A stretch of DNA of 38,048 bases. It comes from an uncultured Methylococcales bacterium. Lineage in GTDB: Bacteria > Pseudomonadota > Gammaproteobacteria > Methylococcales > Methylomonadaceae. Where the stretch lies: NCBI GenBank assembly GCA_903902705.1, contig CAIUVX010000029.1, forward strand, positions 1 to 38,048, written 5' to 3'. The notes beneath the pieces are model-generated. The model did no database searches and was not told where the DNA came from. It was given only the letters and a program-made list of their open reading frames with translations. Of the stretch, positions 7,504 through 16,256 are shown one piece after another. Position numbers and translations under genes: made by a program. Within the stretch, counting starts at the first letter, position 1. Each line of letters opens with the position of its first letter.

Positions 7504-10377
7504 ATGACCACGCCGCGCCGCCTTCCAGGCATTCGTATCGATGTTACGCCACCGCCACTGGCGGAGGTATTGCCGCGTATGGATGTGGCAGTATTCGTCG
7601 GTTTTGCATCGACAGGTCCAACCCATAGACCTGTGGCGATTGAAAGTGTGCTGGAATACACGATGGTGTTTGGAAAGGATGCACCCTTAGCTTATGACCG
7701 CGAGAGTGGTGAGAGGGTGTTTGCTTATTTGGGTGCTACGGTTCGAGCATTCTTTTCAAATGGTGGGCGACGCTGCTGGGTGATTCGAGTTGCGCGTACA
7801 CCAGAATTTGAAGCCATTTGCTGCAAAGTATCTGGCAAAACGGTTGAGCCTCGTGAACTCGCGGTAGCAAATCGTTTTACTTTACCTGGCATCCTGGTTT
7901 TATCTAACAGAGAAAAATCACTTTTACCCGCTATGGTTCAAGCGCGTAGTGTTGGTTCCTGGTCTGATGATTTGCGCGTACAAACGGCACTGACGATAAC
8001 GGCTTTTGAATTGAAAGATTATGAACTGCTGACAACTACTCGTATAAGTTTCCATAGCACTGCGTCATTACAAATAGGTGACTTAATCGAATTAGATGAT
8101 CCTACTCCATCTAGCACTGGAAAAATACGACGCTATGCAATTGTTGATGCAACTACCGTAGAGGGACTGTCTAAACAGGTTAAAGCCAGGCTATGCGCAA
8201 CTTTCGAGCCAGCGGGTGAAACGCCAGGTTCACTCTCAGTGGAAGGAACTGTCGAAATTTTCGGTGACACCGTGAGTCAGATACCAGCAACGTTCAAATC
8301 CGTGTCTGCATCGGAATTTTACACAGAAATCAGTTTTACCATGAATCGTTCACAGGGTTTGGCTCAGGGTCAGTGGGTTCGTTTTCTCCAGTCGAATGCC
8401 ATGCCAATAATTTGGTTACAAATTGATAAACTGAATTCCACATCGATTCAGGCAGATACAAATCAGCTTGCTGTTGTGGTGATTGGTCAAGCATGGCGTG
8501 AAGTTCCACAGGATAATCTGATTTTCCCCGCCACACCCATAACTCGTGCTACGTTGCTGACGTTGGTCTTGCGTGTAATGATTGGACAGACTGACGAAGT
8601 CGCACGTTTACAAGGTGTTGGATTGACGACTACACACCGTGCTGCCTGGTGGCAACAGAAAAGTGATGCAATCTACTATGCAACACCCGAAAATCAGACA
8701 GAACCTCGTGTTCAGTTTCCGCTAGCGGCACTAGATGAAAAACTTGATATAGATTCATCACTGGCTTGGATTCCGTTGGGTGTCAGTGCTTTATTCGGGG
8801 AAGCTCTCGCCCCACTGCATCAGACTGCTACGCCGCTGGAACGGGATGGTTTGTCGCGCCTTGATGCTGAATTGTTCTTAGACCCTGAGCTAGATAAACT
8901 TAGTATTGACCATTTAATTCATCAGGCTGACGTTATTCGTTTTTTATCCAATACGCCTAGAGAGTTGTTCGGTATTCACGCCGCACTGTCCATCGGCACT
9001 GGTGGAATGTTCAACGAAGCCAGTCTTGTTGCGATACCCGATGCCTTGCATACGGGTTGGGTAAAACGATCATTGGTCGATTTACCGACTGACACACCGA
9101 TAAAAACTGCCTCTCCTGCGCATTGGTATACACATCGTAGTTCGTGTCACACAAATTCTTCTGGTGTAGAACTAACAGAACCAGATTTCAGTCGATTTCT
9201 TGATTGCAGCACACACAAACTCACCCAGCCTGTCTGGCTCAATCAACAACCTTTCAATGTACCATCTGGAGTGTTCCGACTAACGTGGGAAAGCTCAGAA
9301 TCTAATGCAGCAGTTTTGTTGGAAGAAGCATTACAGACTGATTTTAGGGATGCGCGTGAACTTTATCTAGGTTCAAATAATTGGTTTGACGTAAACGCTA
9401 CCCACGAAGGTATTTTATTCTACCGATTGACTGCTATTTCTGGTGACGAACGCAGCACAATCTCCAATACCTTAAAGGTAACAGTACGCGACGATGTTTG
9501 GGTATTGCGGACAGCAGAGGAATATGACAATAACGATAAGATCGAAAAAGATAAAATCGAATTTGGTGCAACTAATTTGCTATCTATTCATCGTAGCTTA
9601 TTACGTCTTGCCTCCGCTACTGGGGAATTATTTGTCGTGTTAGGCTTGCCGTATCATTACCGTGCGGCTGATGCTATTCGCTATGTGTCACGTCTGCGTT
9701 CTTCCAAGCTAACCGATTTAGAAGGTTTCGATGATAACGAACGTCGAGCATTGTCTTATGGAGCAATCTATCATCCTTGGATAGTATCTGCCAATGCACA
9801 GCGATTTTACCCGCCAGATGGTATCACTACGGGCATATTAGCTGCTCGCGCTACTCATCGGGGAGCATGGGTCGCACCCGCTAACGAGCTATTTAGAGAC
9901 GTGTCTGCACTGACTCCCTTCATTGAATCAAGTGCTTATCTGGCACTACAAAATGCCCAGATTAATTTGATCCGTGCGGATGCGCGTGGTTTTCTTACCC
10001 TATCTGCCGATACGCTGTCCGACGAACCAGAATGGCATCCTATTAATGTGCGAAGGCTATTTATTCTTTTACGGCGGCTTGCATTACGCCGAGGTATTAG
10101 CTATGTGTTTGAACCTAATAACGATGTCTTACAGCGAGCAGTGGAGCGAGGATTTACTTTTTTACTAACAGATATGTTTAGGCGTGGTGCTTTTGCTGGC
10201 GCGACACCCGTGGAGTCTTTTAGGGTTGTAACCAGCGGAGCAAACAAAAGTACCGCAGACCGTGATGCTGGTTGTTTTTTTGTTGAGCTACAAGTCGCTC
10301 CGTCTTTACCTCTTCAATTTCTCACGATTCGTTTGTCTCAAAGTGGCGAACGTTTCACTGTGTTGGAAGAGATTTAA
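7504..10377 (+). CDS. Contractile sheath protein 2 (Afp4-like), very long
   Basis: This 957-residue protein has a sheath N-terminus (RRLPGIRIDVTPPPLAEVLP, VAVFVGFASTGPTHRPVAI, then FAYLGATVRAFFSNGGRRCWVIRVA) and a sheath C-terminal region from about residue 700 (YHPWIVSANAQRFYPPDG, WVAPANELFRDVSALTPF, EWHPINVRRLFILLRRLALR, YVFEPNNDVLQRAVERGFT). The roughly 550 residues between are an insertion of beta-rich modules. One near residues 590-665 looks fibronectin-III-like (VFRLTWESSESNAAVL ... EGILFYRLTAISGDERS). It shares little sequence with sheath 1 outside the core, so the two probably have distinct positions, for example one near the baseplate as with Afp4. It lies six bases after tube 1 and two bases before tube 2. 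Confidence 0.9.
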   Translation: MTTPRRLPGIRIDVTPPPLAEVLPRMDVAVFVGFASTGPTHRPVAIESVLEYTMVFGKDAPLAYDRESGERVFAYLGATVRAFFSNGGRRCWVIRVARTPEFEAICCKVSGKTVEPRELAVANRFTLPGILVLSNREKSLLPAMVQARSVGSWSDDLRVQTALTITAFELKDYELLTTTRISFHSTASLQIGDLIELDDPTPSSTGKIRRYAIVDATTVEGLSKQVKARLCATFEPAGETPGSLSVEGTVEIFGDTVSQIPATFKSVSASEFYTEISFTMNRSQGLAQGQWVRFLQSNAMPIIWLQIDKLNSTSIQADTNQLAVVVIGQAWREVPQDNLIFPATPITRATLLTLVLRVMIGQTDEVARLQGVGLTTTHRAAWWQQKSDAIYYATPENQTEPRVQFPLAALDEKLDIDSSLAWIPLGVSALFGEALAPLHQTATPLERDGLSRLDAELFLDPELDKLSIDHLIHQADVIRFLSNTPRELFGIHAALSIGTGGMFNEASLVAIPDALHTGWVKRSLVDLPTDTPIKTASPAHWYTHRSSCHTNSSGVELTEPDFSRFLDCSTHKLTQPVWLNQQPFNVPSGVFRLTWESSESNAAVLLEEALQTDFRDARELYLGSNNWFDVNATHEGILFYRLTAISGDERSTISNTLKVTVRDDVWVLRTAEEYDNNDKIEKDKIEFGATNLLSIHRSLLRLASATGELFVVLGLPYHYRAADAIRYVSRLRSSKLTDLEGFDDNERRALSYGAIYHPWIVSANAQRFYPPDGITTGILAARATHRGAWVAPANELFRDVSALTPFIESSAYLALQNAQINLIRADARGFLTLSADTLSDEPEWHPINVRRLFILLRRLALRRGISYVFEPNNDVLQRAVERGFTFLLTDMFRRGAFAGATPVESFRVVTSGANKSTADRDAGCFFVELQVAPSLPLQFLTIRLSQSGERFTVLEEI

Positions 10378-10379
10378 TT

Positions 10380-10856
10380 ATGGAAGCTAACATTTATCCA
10401 TTCACCGCTTTCAACTTCTCGGTAGAAATCAATCGAGGCACTGATGGTAAACCCTTGGTAAACGCTGCATTTTCTGAGTGTGACGGATTGGAGATGTCTA
10501 TGGAAGTGAAAACTATCCGTGAAGGTGGTGCTAATGATCGTCAGATTCGCCTAAATGGTCCTGTGAGCTACGGACAGCTTACGCTCAAGCGAGGTATGAC
10601 GGAGAACTATGATTTATGGAGCTGGTTTCACGATACCGTTGCCAATCCGCGTTTAAGAGCAGATGCAGAAGTGGTATTACTGGCTGCGAATGGAATCAGC
10701 GAGCTTGCGCGTTTTCGGTTGGAACGTTGTGTGCCAGTAAAGATGAAAGCTCCCGCACTGAACGCTAAGGATGGGCAGATTGCTATTGAGGAATTGCAGA
10801 TCGCTTACGAAACCTTGCAGTTTACGCCACCTAAAAATAAGGAAAACAAGCCATGA
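10380..10856 (+). CDS. Inner tube protein 2 (Afp1/5-like)
   Basis: This 158-residue protein is a second gp19-like tube subunit, with YPFTAFNFSVEI at the start, FSECDGLEMSMEVKTIREGG, LNGPVSYGQLTLKRGM, YDLWSWFHDTV and a C-terminal DGQIAIEELQIAYETLQF. It is paralogous to the product of 7039-7497 but clearly divergent. In Afp and PVC, separate tube paralogues form the bulk tube and the baseplate-proximal ring. Standing immediately before the LysM baseplate gene, this copy is the better candidate for the baseplate-proximal ring (inference). It overlaps the next gene by four bases. Confidence 0.92.
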   Translation: MEANIYPFTAFNFSVEINRGTDGKPLVNAAFSECDGLEMSMEVKTIREGGANDRQIRLNGPVSYGQLTLKRGMTENYDLWSWFHDTVANPRLRADAEVVLLAANGISELARFRLERCVPVKMKAPALNAKDGQIAIEELQIAYETLQFTPPKNKENKP

Positions 10857-11680
10857 ACGGGTTAAAGAAGGCAGAACTGATTGAGCTTAATCAGACGTTC
10901 GATGATAAAAAGAAAGGAGGACAAATAGTTGAGGTGCAGTTTAATCCCGAATCATTGAAGCTTACTTATGCGAACCAGTTGGAGCAAGCAAAAGGTGGCG
11001 ACCAATCGAGTGGTAATGCGGGGCGGCAATTTGTTGGTGCGGGGACAACCAAACTCGTCCTGCAATTATGGTTTGATGTCACTGCGATGCAGGAAAACCC
11101 TGTGGACGACGTGCGGCGTTTAACACAGAAGGTCTTGTACTTTATGACACCCCAAAAATCGAAAGATGATCCCAAGAAGCTGACTCCACCTGGTACACGT
11201 TTCTCTTGGGGTTCATTCCAGTTCGATGGTCTGGTAGAAGGGATGGAGGAAAATATTGAATTCTTCTCTCCAGAAGGAAAACCGTTACGCGCAAGCATAT
11301 CACTCACCTTGTCACAACAAAAAATACTGGAAGCTGAATTCAAAGGGGACGGTAATGTTCCAAAACTTCCAGGTCGTAATCCATTAACAAGCGTGAAAGC
11401 GGGTGATTCCCTGCAAAACATGGCTGCCAAAAGCGGCAAGGGAGATTGGCAGTCGATTGCTGCCGCTAACGGAATTGAAGACCCCTTGCGTATGTCGCCT
11501 GGTCAACTGATTAATTTGAATGCAGGGCTATCAGGTGGCATCGGCGTAAGTGGAGGTTTGGGTGGCTCTATAGGCTTTGGTGGCAGTGTGGCTATCTCAG
11601 GGAATGTCGGCAGCAAATCCACAGGACTTAATGCCTCATTGACTGGCGGTGTTAGTGGTTCATTAAATTTTAATCGGTAG
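10853..11680 (+). CDS. LysM baseplate protein (Afp7/Pvc7-like)
   Basis: This 275-residue protein begins with the segment found in CIS/phage tube-baseplate adaptor proteins (VEVQFNPESLKLTYANQLEQ, residues ~25-44, then TTKLVLQLWFDVT and GTRFSWGSFQFDGLVEGMEE). A LysM-like module follows at about residues 179-222 (VKAGDSLQNMAAKSGKGDWQ, then a segment ending PGQLINL). Afp7/gp53-like proteins link the tube base to the baseplate through such a module. The last ~50 residues are an unusual glycine/serine-rich tail. The start overlaps the tube 2 stop by four bases, so expression is coupled. Confidence 0.9.
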   Translation: MNGLKKAELIELNQTFDDKKKGGQIVEVQFNPESLKLTYANQLEQAKGGDQSSGNAGRQFVGAGTTKLVLQLWFDVTAMQENPVDDVRRLTQKVLYFMTPQKSKDDPKKLTPPGTRFSWGSFQFDGLVEGMEENIEFFSPEGKPLRASISLTLSQQKILEAEFKGDGNVPKLPGRNPLTSVKAGDSLQNMAAKSGKGDWQSIAAANGIEDPLRMSPGQLINLNAGLSGGIGVSGGLGGSIGFGGSVAISGNVGSKSTGLNASLTGGVSGSLNFNR

Positions 11681-11689
11681 GAGAATATC

Positions 11690-11866
11690 GTGGCGATTGT
11701 AATTAATAGCTTTGAAGCAGTGGCAGAAGCACCTGAACAACAAAGGCAAAAGCAGAATAGTGGAGATGATGAAAGTAATAACAAACCTACGCTTCCCGAA
11801 CCGCAGGATATGACATTGATACTGAATATCTTGTCCGAGCAAGCCCTACGGTCGTGGGCGCATTAG
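11690..11866 (+). CDS. Small conserved-looking eCIS protein, GTG start (58 residues)
   Basis: A GTG at 11690, preceded by TAGGAG eight bases upstream, opens a 58-codon frame ending in TAG at 11866. The product starts MAIVINSFEAVAEAPEQQ, has a polar linker, and ends with a helix LILNILSEQALRSWAH. It fills the gap between the LysM gene and the VgrG hub gene, where Afp/PVC clusters carry or neighbour the small afp6 gene. The length and the strand-linker-helix layout fit that class, but I cannot show homology. The GTG start and small size make it easy to miss. Confidence 0.65.
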   Translation: MAIVINSFEAVAEAPEQQRQKQNSGDDESNNKPTLPEPQDMTLILNILSEQALRSWAH

Positions 11867-11888
11867 ACGAATACTTTTAAAAAGGCGT

Positions 11889-12965
11889 ATGAAGATGGCT
11901 GCTGTTATGACTTTACCCGTTCAAGGTGCGAGACCATCGATTGAAATTGATGGTCAACGCAATGCAACGCTTACATCGTCCATGCTTCGCCTTGATATTG
12001 TCGATTCCAATGATGGTCTCGCACGTTGCGAACTGTTATTAGGTAATTGGGGAGGCGCGGAAAAATCTGGTTATCAACATTTTGACCGCACTCAAATTGA
12101 ATTTGGCAAGACAATCGCGGTGAAGTTAGCTAACGATAGTTTGTTTGAAGGACGGATAAGTGCCATTAATGCGGCTTTTCCAGATGGCAGTCCTCCTCAA
12201 ATCGGCATCTGTGCTGAGGATAGATTACAGGATTTGCGTATGACTCGGCGCACGCGCTGTTTTGCGGACGCAACATTGAGTGATGTGATCCAACGTATTG
12301 CTAATGATCACGGTCTGCAAGCACAAATCGATTTAAATAGTTCTGCGCACAAAGTGCTAGCTCAAATGAATCAAAGCGATCTGGCTTTTTTGCGGGATTT
12401 AGTCAGGGGCGAAGATGCTCAAATTTGGAGCGAAGGAACAAAATTGCGGGCGGCAACGCGGTCACGGCGTAATGGTGGCATTGTTGAACTGGCTTGGGCG
12501 GGTACGTTGCGTGAATTTCGAGTCAGTGCTGATCTGGCGCACCAAAGAACCAGTCTGGTCGCAACTGGATGGGATGTGGCAGCTAAACAATTAGCGCGTC
12601 ATGAAGCGGATGAAGTTGCCCTGCGTGCTGAGCTTAACGGCGGTGATAGTGGTCTAAAAATCCTGCGTGATGCTTTCGGTAAACGCTCAGATACGCTTGC
12701 GCACGGTTTACCTTGCAATGCAGGAGAAGCGCGTACTTTGGCTGAGGCTAGTTTACGTCATTTGGCACGGCGTTTTGTCGTTGGTTATGGTGTGGCAGAA
12801 ACTCAGGCGACTCTGCGTGTCGGCACTAAACTCAAACTAAGTGGTCTAGGACCATTATTCGAAGGAGATTACACCTTAACTTTCGTCCACCACCGTTTTG
12901 ATAACAAATTGGGTATACGGACGGAATTTAGCTGTGATCGCCCATCGTTAGGCAAAGGGAGCTGA
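11889..12965 (+). CDS. Baseplate hub protein (VgrG N-terminal/gp27-like part of Afp8)
   Basis: This 358-residue protein resembles the hub half of VgrG/Afp8 and the phage late-control D family: RPSIEIDGQRNATLTSSMLR at the N-terminus, AVKLANDSLFEGRISAINA, the LSDVIQRIANDHGL segment, the SDLAFLRDLVRGEDAQIWSE segment typical of gp27-like domains, and a C-terminal LGPLFEGDYTLTFVHHRFDN. In VgrG and Afp8 the gp27 and gp5 parts are fused, whereas here the spike is a separate gene two bases downstream. Two Met codons (11889, 11895) are possible starts. Confidence 0.88.
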   Translation: MKMAAVMTLPVQGARPSIEIDGQRNATLTSSMLRLDIVDSNDGLARCELLLGNWGGAEKSGYQHFDRTQIEFGKTIAVKLANDSLFEGRISAINAAFPDGSPPQIGICAEDRLQDLRMTRRTRCFADATLSDVIQRIANDHGLQAQIDLNSSAHKVLAQMNQSDLAFLRDLVRGEDAQIWSEGTKLRAATRSRRNGGIVELAWAGTLREFRVSADLAHQRTSLVATGWDVAAKQLARHEADEVALRAELNGGDSGLKILRDAFGKRSDTLAHGLPCNAGEARTLAEASLRHLARRFVVGYGVAETQATLRVGTKLKLSGLGPLFEGDYTLTFVHHRFDNKLGIRTEFSCDRPSLGKGS

Positions 12966-12967
12966 CC

Positions 12968-13690
12968 ATGAAAATGACTGACCTTTCGGCACATGAGCAG
13001 CAGTTATTCGAACGCGTTCCAAATGGCTGGGGAGGACGCTGGTACGGTGTATTTCCAGCACTGGTTTTGGACATCAAAGATCCAGATAATCAAGGGCGCG
13101 TCAAAATTACTCTCCCTTGGTCACCTGATGCACAGGGCGAACGTTACGAAGCATGGGCGCGACTGGCAACCTTATTTGGCGGTAATAACCGTGGCAGTTG
13201 GTTTGTGCCAGATGTCGATGATGAAGTCTTGGTCGCTTTTGAACAGGGCGATGCGCGACGACCTTATATATTAGGTGGTCTTTGGAATGGTCGGGATCAA
13301 GCCCCAGAGTCTATGGATGGAGCGGGTAACAATTACAAAAAAGTATTGCGCTCGCGTAACGGTGTGAAAGTTACCCTAGACGATCAGGATGGACAGGAAA
13401 AACTACTGTTGGAAACGCCAGGTGGTCAGAAGATTACCCTTAAAGACGGAGCAGGTGCAGTCGAAATTATCGACAGTAATGGCAACTCAATTAAGCTGGA
13501 AGCATCAGGTATTACGGTAACTGCGTCAGCAAAAGTAACTGTCAACGCGAGTCAGGTCGCTATTTCCGCTGGCATGGTGACTGTTGATGCGGGTATGTCA
13601 AAGTTTTCGGGTGTAGTACAGGCGGATACTGTTATTAGCAACAGTGTCATATCAGCATCCTATACGCCAGGTGCGGGGAATATATGGTGA
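12968..13690 (+). CDS. Spike protein (gp5-like/baseplate assembly V part of Afp8)
   Basis: This 240-residue protein carries the OB-fold of gp5/gpV spikes at residues ~24-115 (WYGVFPALVLDIKDPDNQGR, VPDVDDEVLVAFEQGD, RRPYILGGLWNGRD). After that comes a beta-prism-like repeat region (VKVTLDDQDGQEKLLLETPG, ...GITVTASAKVTVNASQVAIS) that forms the trimeric needle in this family. It has no catalytic domain and no effector extension. GGGAGC overlapping the end of the hub gene acts as ribosome binding site. Together with 11889-12965 it makes a split VgrG. I find no PAAR gene, so the needle may have no separate tip. Confidence 0.9.
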   Translation: MKMTDLSAHEQQLFERVPNGWGGRWYGVFPALVLDIKDPDNQGRVKITLPWSPDAQGERYEAWARLATLFGGNNRGSWFVPDVDDEVLVAFEQGDARRPYILGGLWNGRDQAPESMDGAGNNYKKVLRSRNGVKVTLDDQDGQEKLLLETPGGQKITLKDGAGAVEIIDSNGNSIKLEASGITVTASAKVTVNASQVAISAGMVTVDAGMSKFSGVVQADTVISNSVISASYTPGAGNIW

Positions 13691-13694
13691 ATTT

Positions 13695-15839
13695 ATGAGC
13701 ACGCATCCCATTCAATGGCAAACACCCGAACCGTTATGGTCTCGTTTTGAAACAACACCTGAGGCAGTAGATCAATTTCGTCCTGCGATTTTGCGCTTTG
13801 CCACCGATGATTTTATGGAACAAATGCTCGGTACACTTGCACATTATCCAGCACATATTAGTAACTTGCTTGCGCGACCAGAAACGTGGCGTACACCAAG
13901 TACCAAGAGTGAAAAAGACATGGTCGAGCGTGTAGCGTTGCCGCGTATTGTTCAAGCGGTTGCCCGTCGCCTTACCCTACTACGCCCAAAATCGGCTGTA
14001 CCAGCGGTCGAGTCGGTAGCACCTATTGAGGAAAAAAAACAAAAACGTGATTTACCTCTGAAACTCTATCAGCCAGCCCACCAGCGTTACTATCTAGTCA
14101 GTGCCAGTCTAGTTTGTCGTATTGCAGGATTACCTGACAGGACGATGACTCAAGGCGGTTCTGAACAAATAGGTTTTGTTTTGCGGCGAATTCTTCCGCC
14201 TAACTCGACTAATAAAGAGGAGGCAGCAAAGCGCGAATTCGCTTTTGTCAAAGATGCTCAGGGTTCACGTTGGCAACAAGTCGCTGTTGATGACAAAGAT
14301 GCTACACGCATGGTGGCAGGTGAAGAATTACTACCGCTATTTCCACTGAATTATAACGATGCACTTAATCATAAACGTACGCTATGGACGGGCTTGATTC
14401 CCGTAGGTCGCCGCGAAGAATATATGGGCGTGACTGTTAATCGTACTATCGCACCGTCATTAGCCGAAGCACAACTACAATCCGTACAAGCATCGACTGC
14501 TAGCGCGGCAACGGGTACTGACATTACCGCCAGAATGACTCAGTTTAAAATGGAAGTCGCTGAACCCTGGAAGAATTTGATTCGGTCTGTCTATAAAGAG
14601 GCAGTTTCGCTGGAAGAATCAATAAAGACAAAAGATGAATTTGAAAAAAAGGAAGAAAAAAGAAGCGAAAAAGCTGTTGCTGAGCAACTGCTGCGAGTAC
14701 AGACACTTAATATGCAATGGCAGATGCAATCCTGGTTGATATTGCTTGATTTTGCTGATTTCCTGGATTGTTATCTGCCTGATGTTTGGGCTGCTATCGA
14801 GACCGGCGTGGGAATCGATTTACTCAATAAGCAAAGTCGGGATTTAGTTGACTGGCTTGGTAACGCAAAAATGACCAATACTATGCCCTTTCCAATCGGG
14901 AAGTTATCGTCAGCAGACTCTTTAAGAGTTGCCTTAGAGAAGATTCCATCGGCGCGAGATGGTCTTGAAAACGCAGAAAAACTGTATAGTGCTGGAAACG
15001 CAACGGAATCCGATTGGCCAGATTTTCATTTCCTGCTTGCTGGACTCGATAGCAACATACAGGTTGCTGGCGCGTTTACCGTATTTACCAATGTCAATAA
15101 TACCGACTTAGACTCAATCGAACCAACATCCACCGAAATAGAAGAAGATTTACCAAAAGCACCCAAAGTAATTATGGACGCTAAAATATCCACAGGCTCA
15201 GTTGAGGCAGAAAAACTGGATCGCCTAACAGTTCTGATAGTTCGTGCATTAGACAAACGAAAACCAGCAATCGATGCGCCTGATCCACCGTTCGCGTTGC
15301 AACTAAGCAAAGCTCTGAAAGAAACTCAGGGCGATGTCGGCTGGTTCGTAGTCCGTTATGTCTATATGAAACGGGAGTGTGGACCTTTGCATCCACCAAC
15401 ATTATCTCAGCCGACCCAGCGTTTTCAGCTTGCCAGTTTTTTCGATGCCGATGCCCCTGCCCGTCCGATCCGAATTAGTCTGCCGATGGACACAACGCCA
15501 GCGGGTATTCGTAAGCACAGTAAAAATACCGCGTTTATTATCTCCGATGTACTTTGTGGTCAGATTCAACGCGCCAAAGGCTTGGGCTTAGTTGACCTAG
15601 TACGATCAGTGTTGCCCTGGCCACTACATAAAGACCTTGAACTTGGTGACGGTGGCGCGTGTAGTAATGGAAATGGCATTAATATAGGCATGATCTGCTC
15701 TTTGTCGATACCGATTATTACTATTTGCGCCTTGATTCTACTGATGATCATTGTGTCATTGCTGGATTTTATTTTTCGCTGGTTGCCTTATTTCATTATC
15801 TGCTTTCCAGTGCCAGGCTTAAAAGGTAAGAAGGGGTAG
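13695..15839 (+). CDS. Large eCIS-associated protein with C-terminal membrane segment
   Basis: The 714-residue product has no enzyme motif that I recognise. The N-terminal part is mixed (PIQWQTPEPLWSRFETTPEA, then FMEQMLGTL), and the middle (residues ~270-360) is strongly helical and charged. At residues ~662-705 there is a Cys-containing hydrophobic stretch, IGMICSLSIPIITICALILL followed by more hydrophobic residues and WLPYFIICFPVPG, then a lysine-ending tail (KGKKG). This predicts one or two C-terminal membrane helices. I start it at ATG 13695 (a reading from 13644 would overlap the spike gene by 47 bases). It sits between spike and gp25, where Afp carries afp9/afp10 genes. A baseplate-tip or membrane-docking role is inference. 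Confidence 0.72.
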   Translation: MSTHPIQWQTPEPLWSRFETTPEAVDQFRPAILRFATDDFMEQMLGTLAHYPAHISNLLARPETWRTPSTKSEKDMVERVALPRIVQAVARRLTLLRPKSAVPAVESVAPIEEKKQKRDLPLKLYQPAHQRYYLVSASLVCRIAGLPDRTMTQGGSEQIGFVLRRILPPNSTNKEEAAKREFAFVKDAQGSRWQQVAVDDKDATRMVAGEELLPLFPLNYNDALNHKRTLWTGLIPVGRREEYMGVTVNRTIAPSLAEAQLQSVQASTASAATGTDITARMTQFKMEVAEPWKNLIRSVYKEAVSLEESIKTKDEFEKKEEKRSEKAVAEQLLRVQTLNMQWQMQSWLILLDFADFLDCYLPDVWAAIETGVGIDLLNKQSRDLVDWLGNAKMTNTMPFPIGKLSSADSLRVALEKIPSARDGLENAEKLYSAGNATESDWPDFHFLLAGLDSNIQVAGAFTVFTNVNNTDLDSIEPTSTEIEEDLPKAPKVIMDAKISTGSVEAEKLDRLTVLIVRALDKRKPAIDAPDPPFALQLSKALKETQGDVGWFVVRYVYMKRECGPLHPPTLSQPTQRFQLASFFDADAPARPIRISLPMDTTPAGIRKHSKNTAFIISDVLCGQIQRAKGLGLVDLVRSVLPWPLHKDLELGDGGACSNGNGINIGMICSLSIPIITICALILLMIIVSLLDFIFRWLPYFIICFPVPGLKGKKG

Positions 15840-15842
15840 CAA

Positions 15843-16244
15843 ATGAGCAACACAGACAATATATTCGGTCGTAGCTTATCTTTCCCGCTACAAGTTGGTG
15901 CAGATGGTCGTCTGGTATGGTCAGAAGGCGAGGAAAACATACGCGAATCCATCATTGTGATTCTCAAAACCGAACCAGGCGAACGCATCGCGCTGCCCAA
16001 TTTTGGTGCTGGACTCAGTCGTTTTCTGTTCGAGCCTAATAATGCAGCGACTTATGCACAAATCGAGCAAGCCATTATTGGCGCGTTAGCACGCTGGGAG
16101 CAGCGAATTCAGGTTGAATCCGTTGATATAGTGACCGATCCAGCCGATTTATCCGCAGCTCTTGCAACGATTACTTATCGTTTGGTAGCGACAAACAGTC
16201 GTGAACGAATCGGTGTTGCCATCCCGCTTGGGGCTTCACAATAA
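15843..16244 (+). CDS. Baseplate wedge protein gp25/Afp9-like
   Basis: This 133-residue protein has the gp25/GPW signature: GRSLSFPLQVGADGRLVWSE at the start, the helix ENIRESIIVILKTEPGERI, the conserved LPNFGAGLSRFLFEPNN and a late ALATITYRLVATN strand. In all contractile systems this small protein is part of the baseplate wedge and nucleates the sheath. AAGGGGTAG upstream provides the binding site. It lies three bases after the membrane-segment protein and twelve before the baseplate J-like gene. Confidence 0.95.
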   Translation: MSNTDNIFGRSLSFPLQVGADGRLVWSEGEENIRESIIVILKTEPGERIALPNFGAGLSRFLFEPNNAATYAQIEQAIIGALARWEQRIQVESVDIVTDPADLSAALATITYRLVATNSRERIGVAIPLGASQ

Positions 16245-16256
16245 AGGACGACAGCC

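Noticed and set aside
10966-11439. 157-residue minus-strand ORF
   Set aside because: It is antisense to the LysM baseplate gene, which is clearly coding on the plus strand.
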